Positions 1 through 7,409 of a stretch of 36,566 nucleotides of DNA are shown one piece after another. The DNA is from Patellaria atrata CBS 101060 (taxonomy: Eukaryota; Ascomycota; Dothideomycetes; Patellariales; Patellariaceae), in the NCBI GenBank assembly GCA_010093705.1, contig MU006108.1:148098-184663 (forward strand), written 5' to 3'. How positions within the stretch are numbered: the first letter of the stretch is position 1; each line of letters opens with the position of its first letter. The translations under genes were made by a program, and so were the position numbers. The notes beneath the pieces are model-generated. The model searched no databases. It had not been told where the DNA came from and worked only from the letters and a program-made list of their open reading frames with translations.

Positions 1-107
1 GGGTTTGTGGGGTTGTTCATAATATACGTAAAAGAGTCGTAGAAGGGGTGTAAATTTTTTTGTGAGGTGCTAACTGAATATGCGGCCACAACGTGACCGC
101 ACTACGT

Positions 108-1574
108 TCATCGTGCAGCAGCTTCAAGCTGACTGGGTGTAGGGTTGGGAGCTCTATTGCCATCTGTGGCAGCTTGGGAGGAGGCGTTATGGTTCCATCC
201 GAAAAGGTTGACATTTGGTCTGGAAGGAAGACGGAACCTATCCCGCCAACTGCTGTGATTACCATCATTGTTGTGTGTGGTACTTGGTTGGATATTTGAT
301 CGGCTCCGGATACGGGAGGAATAAGGATTGGTCCTATCATAACGTTCCCGAGGATCAAGGAATAGTCTGTTGTTGACAACGTACATACGGGGACGAGCAA
401 AGACGAAACCACCACGTCCACCTACCCACACCGGCTGGGGAACTGAAGGGCCTCTGAATCCTTGCGAACGACGACCAGTTGCACCATTAGCATCTTCACC
501 TTCAGGCTTGGGTTTGGGAATGTAGTAATCGGCCTTGCAGAGAGGACAACATGCACGACGGCTGGTCAACCAAGGATCGACACAGCCAGCGTGGAAAGCA
601 TGTCCGCAAGTCAGCCCTCGAACATCATCTTCATCCTCAACGGTGTCGAGACAGATTGCACACGTATCACCGGGAGCAGCAAGCATTTCTGGGGGAACAG
701 CAGTCCGGATAGGGTCGTCTTCGTCTTCCTCCTCTTCAACGTGTGGCTTGGGTGGAGTGGTCTCCTTGGCATCTGCAGTCTCCTTACGGTCCTTTGGATC
801 TTCAGGTATGGTGGAGGCGACTGTTTCGATCTTCTCAAGCACGGTGTGTTTCTCATGATCGTGCGACGATGCGGGTACGTCGAAAGCCTTGTTGCCAGTG
901 TTGACAGCATGATCTTGTCGAGCGATTGATAGGGCCGTTACGCTCTTCGTCGAATCGGTTGAGTGTCGAGGTTCATTTGTTTCTCCTATCGCAGCTTCCA
1001 CTTCTTTCACGCTTCCTGGTCTGCTTGGAGGAGCTGTAATACCACCAGCAGCAGGTAAGCCTTCCTCCTCCCGTGCAGCGCGCCACGTCTTGTACTTGAT
1101 CAAAGGGAAACGTTCGTTCACTTCGTCCATTGTCATCAACTTCTTCTCCCTTCTCCTGCGATGTGGTCGTGGCATTGATGCCATGTCGATGTTTTCACCG
1201 TCTGCGTTCTGTCGCAACTGTCTATTGCGTTGATTGTACCTGAAGCAGTACTTGACACCGACAATGATCCTAGAGGAGGATACAGTAAGCATCCGACGAT
1301 TCTATTTTTATTTATTTATTTTTCTCTTTCTCTTTCTTTTTCTTTTGTTTTTTTTTTTTTTTTTTCTTCTTTTTTCCTCTACGATGCAGTCTGCAGTCTG
1401 CAGTCTGGGTGAATGCGGTGCGAGGCTGACTTACCATAAGTTGGTGAACACTACACCGAATCCAAGTGCAACGAAGAAGAGTAAGGGGGAACTTGTGGGT
1501 CCACTTCCACCGCCACCTCCTCCGGTATTTGAACCTGTTGGCCCTGGAGGAGCGGTTGGTGTTGACGTTGACAT
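108..1574 (-). CDS. Membrane-anchored RING-H2 finger protein, probable E3 ubiquitin ligase
   Basis: Two exons: 1574-1435 and 1269-108, joined across a 165-bp intron (GTAAGT donor, CTAG acceptor), giving 433 aa. Joining the exons in phase 2 makes an uninterrupted hydrophobic stretch at about residues 31-53, preceded by a Gly/Pro/Ser/Thr-rich N-terminus and followed by basic residues. This fits a single-pass anchor with the rest of the protein cytosolic. An acidic Glu/Asp run precedes the RING. The RING-H2 finger starts at C250 (CAIC), with CGHAFHAGC and CPLC completing the eight ligands in C-x2-C, C-x-H-x2-H-x2-C, C-x2-C order. The C-terminal 140 residues are low-complexity, rich in Arg, Asn and Ser. 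RING-H2 proteins of this layout normally recruit E2 enzymes at membranes; the substrate cannot be told. The start at 1574 was chosen because only this exon supplies the membrane segment. The intron is unusually purine-rich. Confidence 0.82.
1270..1434 (-). other. Intron of the RING gene with an extreme purine tract
   Basis: The intron reads GTAAGT to CTAG on the minus strand. Most of its middle (about 1305-1380) is purine-only on the coding strand: GAAA/AAAG repeats plus an A18 homopolymer (T18 on the plus strand, 1348-1365). Next to the donor a CTGCAGT heptamer repeats at about 1385-1408. No clear branch site is visible in the purine tract. Confidence 0.7.
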
Positions 1575-2403
1575 CGTTGTCGAATATTACGAGTGAATTT
1601 GTCGTGGTGCTAGAGCGGTCGCATTCAGCGAAGTCTGATGGCGAAAAAGGTCCAGGTCAGCTCGCTTGGGTGGAAAAAGGATAGGTGGAACCTGCCACTA
1701 CAGGAGTAAGATATGAAATGCTTCCAAATCAAAACAAGAAGTGAAAGATTCTACTGTTTTAAGAAAACAGAGAAGTTGATGTCGATCGATCAAATGTGCC
1801 GCTTAAGCATCGGGTCCAGGTGTGGAAGTGGACACAAGAAGTTGAAGTGGCGAGGAAGAGTCGGCTGGGAGTGCAAGCAAGGTAAAAGTGAACCTGCAGC
1901 GAAAGCAAAAAGGGCTTGGAGAGAAGCCTTTTTCCAGTCACGTCTCGAACTGAACTGTAGAAACAATAGGCTTCATCAGGTGATTGCTGCATCCAAGAGT
2001 CTTGACTTCTGTTAGGAACCTGACCGGCGTGAAGCTGTTTTCTGACAGACAAGAATGATGGCTTTACGATGGATGACGGTTAGATGTTGGAAATAATGAT
2101 GGGCTGGAGAAGGCAGCGAGTTGGTTGTTTAGTGGCGATGAAGAGTGCGGAGAGACGTGGGTCGATGGGAGGGGAGCTTCGGCTCTAGCTCGAACTGGTC
2201 AAAGTCTTTTAGGATTCTTCTCCTTCTCCCTGGCAGGAAATGCGACAAGGAGCGAGCGAAAGAAGGGGATTATTGGTTAGGATAAGCAAAAGCAAAGGCA
2301 AGTGAGACGGCTCCCTTACCCGGATCACCACCAACTTTCAAAAGGTTCTCGTTCGATCACGTCCCGTTAAAGGCAATCTATATGACTTTTTAACAACTTC
2401 TTT

Positions 2404-2538
2404 GCCTTGCTTTTAGACTGCCTTGCTTTCAGACTGCCTTGCTTTCAGACTGCCTTGCTTTCAGACTGCCTTGCTTTCAGACTGCCTTGCTTTTAGACTG
2501 CCTTGGTCTTCTTCTTCTTCTTCTTCTTCTTCTTCTTC
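2404..2538. repeat. 16-bp tandem repeat array running into a CTT microsatellite
   Basis: Six full copies of GCCTTGCTTTCAGACT stand head to tail from 2404 to 2499. The first and last copies have TTTTAG in place of TTTCAG. A seventh, broken copy merges into about ten CTT triplets. The inner copies are identical to one another, which points to recent unit expansion. Confidence 0.9.
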
Positions 2539-2590
2539 ACTACTTTGCTTCTAGAACTACTGAGCCACATCCAAGTTTACTTGTAGCCGA

Positions 2591-2618
2591 AGATACTTTT
2601 TAAGAGATACTTTTTAAG
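2591..2618. repeat. 14-bp direct doublet
   Basis: AGATACTTTTTAAG is present twice with no gap (2591-2604 and 2605-2618). It is probably a replication-slippage product in the spacer. Confidence 0.85.
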
Positions 2619-2917
2619 AGATGGTTCCTTGGAAAACTTCAAAGCGGCTTCGAATTGTAATTTCTACAGTGCGCTGCGAACGGGCTTTCACAGGCTGCTC
2701 GGGACCCGCGACAAATAAAGTGTTGATTTGCAACATACATATGCACCCCCAGTTGTGCAGGATGGGCTGGAGCAGCAGAAGAGCTTGACCAGCAATTCAG
2801 CAACTTATCACTCCCTAATACATTATTTATCAACAATAATAACAACTTCACACCAGAAAGTTTGTAGATGATAACACTGCTATGGGATGTCAAGCGCGTG
2901 ACGACAGAGTTTAGAGA

Positions 2918-3075
2918 TGTTGATGATGATGATGTTGTTGTTGTTGTTGATGATGATGATGATGATGATGTTGACGATGATGATGATGTTGATGATAATA
3001 ATGATGATGTTGACGATGATATTGGTAATGATGATGATGTTGACGATGATGATGTTGATGATGATGATGATGATT
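2918..3075. repeat. GAT/GTT/GAC trinucleotide microsatellite
   Basis: About 158 bp of GAT triplets with GTT, GAC, AAT and GGT interruptions. Because the period is three, several frames stay open on both strands (poly-Asp/Val on plus, poly-His on minus, poly-Met/Leu in another), so long open frames here are not evidence of coding. Confidence 0.9.
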
Positions 3076-3309
3076 ACAACAGTATTGCGCAAAGTGGTAC
3101 TCCCGCATCAAAGAAAGCTGGGCAAAGCCTAAAAACAAGCCTTTTCTCAAAAAGATCCAGGATGTTGAGTTGCCCGCGGTCAATAGTCGGGATTCCTTCG
3201 CTGAGCAAGGAGAAAAGGCAGATCTTGGCCACATCGAGCGCCGATAGGCTAAAACAGATGCCAGATGCCAGATGCCAATATCATCACGCGACGCTGTTCC
3301 GTATCGTGG

Positions 3310-3341
3310 GGTAAAGTGGTAAAGTGGTAAGGTGGTAAAGA
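3310..3341. repeat. 8-bp tandem repeat, four copies
   Basis: Four copies of GGTAAAGT; the third is GGTAAGGT and the fourth GGTAAAGA. It lies in the cyclophilin upstream region. Confidence 0.8.
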
Positions 3342-3708
3342 GAATTACAATCTGCAACAGTTTTATCTTTCCAGTTACACCACAGGCCGGGACCTTCTTT
3401 TTTCAGATGTCTTCCAACATGTGTACAACTTCCCTAAATATATGCAAAATTGGGGTCGAAGGTGATGAATCAGCAGAACATGAACAACCTATCCAGATTT
3501 GGAAGCCACCCAAAAGATGATTTGCATTTGACCTCCACAACCCTGGGCCTTCCCGTTCAACGCTCGCCAAGCGTCCCTTTGCAAACCAGACCCGACATCA
3601 ATCGGCCAACGTCTCCGTTTCGTTCTCTAAATCTGAAAATCGTGCATCATCTGTTACATTTCCCCGTAATACAGCATTAATCTCAGCGCGCTAACCACAG
3701 ACCCAAAA

Positions 3709-4481
3709 ATGGCCGCTCCAAACGGCAACCCAGTAGTTTTCTTCGACATCACCCTAGGAGGTGAGATCAATCCAACATTGCAACACACGTGACCTTCCCC
3801 TTGCCCTCCCCTTGCCCTCCCCTTTCCCTCCCCATCCCTTCCCCTTCCTCTCCCCTTTCCCTGCTAATAATCATATGGCGGAATAGGGGAGTCCTTGGGT
3901 AGGATAAAGATGGAACTATTCCAGAACACCGTGCCGCGGACCGCCGAAAACTTCCGCAAATTCTGCACCGGCGAGACGAAGAGCTCCCAAGGGCGGCCAC
4001 AAGGCTACAAGGGGAGCAAATTCCACCGGGTGGTTCGTTTTTCCCCGGTTTTTTCGTTGGCTATTTGGCAATGTTTTCGAGTAACACGGCGTGTAGATCA
4101 AGGAGTTCATGATCCAGGGCGGTGACTTTCTGAACGGCGATGGGACTGGATCTATCTCTATCTATGGCACTCGATCGTTTGCGGATGAGAATTTCGACCT
4201 GAAGCATGATACGCCTGGTCTTCTTAGTATGGCCGTGGGTATACCTCGCTGGAGATATGTGTCGGACAACGTTGACTGATGTTGGATAGAATTCTGGGCC
4301 CAACAGCAATGGTAGTCAGTTCTTCATCACGACCGTGCCTACACCTTTCCTGGACAACAAGCACGTTGTCTTTGGAAAGGTGATCGATGGTATGGACGTT
4401 GTGAAGAAGATTGAAAACACGAGGACCATCAAGGATAAGCCGACTCAGGATGTGGTCATCAGTCAGTGTGGCGAAATGTGA
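3709..4481 (+). CDS. cyp3: Cyclophilin H-type peptidyl-prolyl isomerase (PPIH / Cyp3)
   Basis: Four exons: 3709-3760, 3887-4032, 4097-4234 and 4290-4481, giving 175 aa (human PPIH is 177). All introns are GT-AG; intron 1 is a C/T-rich tract ending in a CTAATAA branch site. The whole protein is one cyclophilin fold without transit peptide. The catalytic landmarks are present: FHRV (catalytic Arg), [21 protein letters not shown] and NKHVVFG. The NPVVFFDI start and the VVISQCGEM ending match the PPIH class, which in animals binds the U4/U6.U5 tri-snRNP, so a role in spliceosome protein folding is likely by family. The Trp that contacts cyclosporin A in human cyclophilin A (Trp121) aligns with Phe in [10 protein letters not shown]. 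The symbol follows common fungal usage for this class. Confidence 0.92.
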
Positions 4482-5109
4482 TGGAAGTGCGGTACTAGAA
4501 TCGATCAAATTATCCGATAGGAAGCAACTCATCGTTCTTCTTTGGAAGGTTAGCTTGAGGTGTAATGTCTTCCTCACAGTCTCCCGTTGAGATGGAGCTG
4601 ATAAATAGTCTGGAAGCCGGTCAGGTAAGGTCTTCCGAGGAACAGCAGCATGAACCATGGTTAGGATAGCAGGACTGAGTAGCATATGCCTGGATATCAG
4701 AAGTAGTATCGATTAGACATTCGAGATTGAATGGTGAAGCATGACAATAAAAGCCGTTCAAGTATCTCTTATCTCAAAAGTGCAACACCATGACCGTGGC
4801 CGTTATTGGGCCAACAGGTGTAAATAAGCACATTGCGACTACTTGAAAATGTATTTCCTATGTCTAAAAATCACATCCTAGAGTATCCAAGTCATATCCT
4901 GGCATCCGCAATTCTTAAAAATTACAGTCACGGAAAGTCATATCCAGCATCTACACTCACATCTATATCTACATCATGCACATCCATCGACAGTCATCAT
5001 AACACATCACATCATTTCAAATCATATCTTTGTTCGTGAGATCAGTCTGAGAAGAGAGAAAGAGCTTTGATTACTATGTATAAGATATCAGACGACACGA
5101 TCATGATAA
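4482..5109. other. 628-bp spacer after the cyclophilin gene
   Basis: This is the downstream region of the plus-strand cyclophilin gene and of the minus-strand gene ending at 5110, which are convergent. It has simple CA/TC-rich stretches (about 4900-5030, with CATATCC and ACATC repeated) but no recognisable gene. Confidence 0.5.
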
Positions 5110-5654
5110 TTACAGAAGTAAAGCCAAAAACCTCCAAACCCGAATAACAAGCATGAGAAAAGCCAATAGGGCATAATAGCCATGACTCGGGAAAAGATAA
5201 TAGGCATCCAACATCAACACCACAACGATCGACTTAGCACTTACGTCCGCATACGCCAGACTGGCCGAGCTCATGTCGAAGATGGAGAGATGAGGAGCAA
5301 AAATGATAATCAACAATCTGCTCACGCTCTAGAAGAGATGTTAGTACAGTAGAGAAGATGTGACGAAGCGTTGAACTTACTAAGACCCTGAGGCTAGCGC
5401 ACCACCATCCAACCAACCCATCAACCCCCAACTTCAAAGATCCATCACCGCAAGTCCAGTCGTGGATTGAGATCGTCGTGCTGATCTTGGGCCTTGCCTC
5501 CACAACCGGACTTCCAACCGGACCCCACAAAAGTCTACGAGGGTCAGCAAGAGCAAGGAAGAGTGAGGGATTGTTTGCCTTACGTTTTTTTTTGGGCAAA
5601 AGCCCGCCACCATCCACCACCTGGCCGGGTTGCCACTCTCCCTGACGGTGCCCC
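5110..5654 (-). CDS. Predicted multi-pass membrane protein, 3' part of a spliced gene (unrecognised)
   Basis: Three exons can be supported: 5654-5584, 5534-5381 and 5328-5110 (stop TAA). They are joined by 49- and 52-bp introns with clean signals: GTAAGG...GCTGAC...GTAG, and GTAAGT...ACTAACATC...CTAG. In phase they give about 148 residues. A Gly/Trp-rich segment (RPGGGWWRAF) is followed by a hydrophilic stretch, then two or three hydrophobic segments (LLIIIFAPHLSIF, SIVVVLMLDAYYLF, ALLAFLMLVIRVW) up to the C-terminus. I do not recognise the family. The 5' end is unresolved: no ATG opens the first exon, and a second copy of the first exon lies 216 bp upstream (5870-5801). It could be a small membrane protein with an unseen N-terminal exon, or a gene disturbed by the duplication. 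RNA reads over the four junctions would settle it. Confidence 0.45.
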
Positions 5655-5885
5655 CTATGTGAACTTGATAAGAACAAAGAGTCAGTAGAGCTTAAAGATA
5701 AAGCGGGTTTGGTGATGGTAACAAACATCAACTCGTCGTGCGCTGACAAAGATCTTGGGATGTTAGTATGGTTACGATACGATGATGATGTTGAACTCAC
5801 GATTTTTTGAGCAAAAGCCCCGCCACCATCCACCGCCTGGCCGTGTTGCCACTCTCCCTAACGATGCCCCCTATATGAACTGAAA
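5584..5885 (-). repeat. Tandem duplication of an intron end plus exon
   Basis: Two copies of an exon (5870-5801 and 5654-5584) lie 216 bp apart with the 3' part of the preceding intron. They are roughly 85-90% identical over about 75 bp. Both have the TTCAYATAG acceptor, an upstream TACTRAC branch site and a GT donor (GTGAGT in one, GTAAGG in the other). Read in the same frame both encode GRVATRPGGGWWR. The lengths differ (70 and 71 nt), so they are not freely interchangeable in phase. Confidence 0.8.
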
Positions 5886-6248
5886 GGAAAGAAAGAGTTA
5901 GTAAAGAACGGTAATGGGATGGGAAGCGGGTAGACTTAGCTCTGGTGATGATTGACAGACAACCTACCCGATCCTTCCCTTGACCAAGTATCCGCGTCGA
6001 CGCCAGATCCTTCTCTTGAAAAGCCTTCTTTTAAATGTTGAACCGAGAAAGAAGACCACGTATCAAGAGTCGATCTGGTCGTTGGAACCTTCCGCCTTAC
6101 CAGGGGGTTGTTTCGTTGGGTTTTCCTTCCCAGTGTGGAACCTTCCGCCTTGCCAGGGGGTTGTTGAAAAGAGGCGTGCTGGAGTTTTCCTTCTCACGGC
6201 AGTCGGAGAGGGAGAGAGAGAGAGCTGTGTGTCAAGGAGCGTCGAAAC
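5886..6248. other. Spacer with a short direct repeat between two minus-strand genes
   Basis: No gene can be supported. The minus-strand N-terminal exon of the membrane-protein gene may lie here, but no ATG-started exon stands out. A near-identical 29-bp unit occurs at 6084-6112 and 6137-6165 (one A/G difference), and each copy is followed by a GTTTTCCTTC-like stretch, so the duplicated block may be about 53 bp long. Confidence 0.5.
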
Positions 6249-6965
6249 TCAAGTGAAGTAAACGTCGAATGATAGCCAGGGCTTGAGTTCAATCATCTTT
6301 TCCGCATTATACCGTCCGACGACACCAGCATAGAAATCATGCCCTCGGGCTAACGCTTCCGGCCCGTAGCGGTTTAGTCCTATGATCTTAGCCCAGATAG
6401 GGGTCATATGGAGATTCCACACGGTATTGCGGATAGCCTCGTCAGTACAAGCATAGGCGCGAACAGCTGCTTTTGGAACCGATTCTTGATTTTGCGGGAC
6501 GGATGTACGATCGTAGAAATCACCGGGGATGCAATCTGCGCACGTCTCCAATGGCCTCGGCTCGCGGAAGGGTTCGTCGATATAAGACACATCGACCCAC
6601 CCAACTGACTTGACGGGACCGCGGGCGGAACCATTTTTCCTAAGGATTGGAGGGTGGAGCTCTGCAGGGTCGTCGATATCCATGGGGTCTCCCGCATCCA
6701 TAAGTCCGGCAGGGTCGTCGATATCCATCGGCTCTGGAACATAAGGCTTGATTCTGATCACTTTCAGGAGCTCCAGTTCAAGAGGCTCTGGAGGGGAAGG
6801 GAACGCCAACTTGAAAGTGGACTTGAGTATAGCGAAAACTGACTTGAAAGCGAACTTGAATATAGCCATGATGATTGGCTTTATTACGTCCCAATGGTTA
6901 GAGATGAGGACACTCAGGAAGAAAGAGAGGAGGGTGTAATGGCAATAGATGTTTTCGGCCGGCAT
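6249..6965 (-). CDS. Uncharacterised 238-aa protein
   Basis: Single exon, 238 aa, not recognised. Residues 1-60 hold two hydrophobic or amphipathic stretches (LLSFFLSVLIS, then FKFAFKSVFAILKSTFKLAF), which could be a membrane anchor or a poor signal peptide. A second in-frame ATG at residue 33 (MAIFKFAF) would remove the first one. Residues 78-102 carry a duplicated acidic motif (PMDIDDPAGL, then PMDIDDPAEL), and the DNA repeats too. The C-terminal half is a well-mixed soluble sequence with Cys (ETCADCIPGDFYD), Trp and Tyr, as in a folded domain. The open frame with balanced composition and no simple repeats supports coding. No domain name can be given; it may be lineage-restricted. Confidence 0.55.
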   Translation of the reverse strand: MPAENIYCHYTLLSFFLSVLISNHWDVIKPIIMAIFKFAFKSVFAILKSTFKLAFPSPPEPLELELLKVIRIKPYVPEPMDIDDPAGLMDAGDPMDIDDPAELHPPILRKNGSARGPVKSVGWVDVSYIDEPFREPRPLETCADCIPGDFYDRTSVPQNQESVPKAAVRAYACTDEAIRNTVWNLHMTPIWAKIIGLNRYGPEALARGHDFYAGVVGRYNAEKMIELKPWLSFDVYFT

Positions 6966-7409
6966 CGTAACGATGGTTAGAGGGATGAGAGATAGAGGTG
7001 TTGATGAGGATGGATGCTAGTAAACGCAAGAATGTGTGTGTAATGTGAGTATAGATTTGTGTGAGTCTGTGAGCAGGAGAAACCAGTATGGTGTAGAGGG
7101 GAAAAGGAAGAGGTGGAAAGGTTGAGGCGGGAGCGGTATTTATGTACAGTGTGAGAGGTGGCACGGAGCAACCACAACAACATAAACATAAACAATGGAT
7201 TGTTTACAGAAGGCGCGAGGCGGGAAAGTGCGTGTGACTATGCGAGAGTTGGGAGGCATCAGGAGCTGTTACGTTGGGTCATGAAGCAGAACGAGCACGT
7301 GAGGTTTTTGGTGAATGTCAGAACTCACATTTTCTGCGGGACATATTACATCGGACCTTCATTCGAGGAGGCGCTTGAACATTCACATCGCATTGAGCAA
7401 CTATGAACT
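6966..7409. other. 444-bp spacer upstream of the 238-aa gene
   Basis: This region lies between the 3' end of NOP14 and the start of the 238-aa gene, both on the minus strand, so it should hold NOP14's 3' UTR and the other gene's promoter. GTGTGA/TGTGAGT-like repeats occur at about 7030-7075. An 82-codon plus-strand open frame ends just before NOP14's stop, with no other support. Confidence 0.45.

Larger units (their letters stand above)
1575..3708. other. 2.1-kb spacer between RING and cyclophilin genes
   Basis: This is the divergent spacer upstream of both genes. I see no convincing gene. It holds several simple repeats: a 16-bp tandem array (2404-2506), a CTT run (about 2507-2538), a 14-bp doublet (2591-2618), a GAT/GTT microsatellite (about 2918-3075) and an 8-bp tandem (3310-3341). 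The open frames here are short or are the microsatellite itself. Confidence 0.6.

Noticed and set aside
1230-1596. Plus-strand frames of 60-120 codons with poly-Phe/Leu
   Set aside because: They read through the T-rich intron and antisense of the RING gene's first exon.
2868-3357. 148-codon frames on both strands with poly-Asp or poly-His
   Set aside because: They are produced by the trinucleotide microsatellite; outside it the sequence has no family resemblance or splice context.
4224-4685. 153-codon minus-strand frame over the cyclophilin gene
   Set aside because: Antisense shadow of cyclophilin exon 4, whose protein is fully conserved on the plus strand.
7158-7406. 82-codon plus-strand frame ending next to the NOP14 stop
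   Set aside because: Asn-rich start, no family resemblance, lies in the spacer that must serve as promoter and 3' UTR of neighbours.
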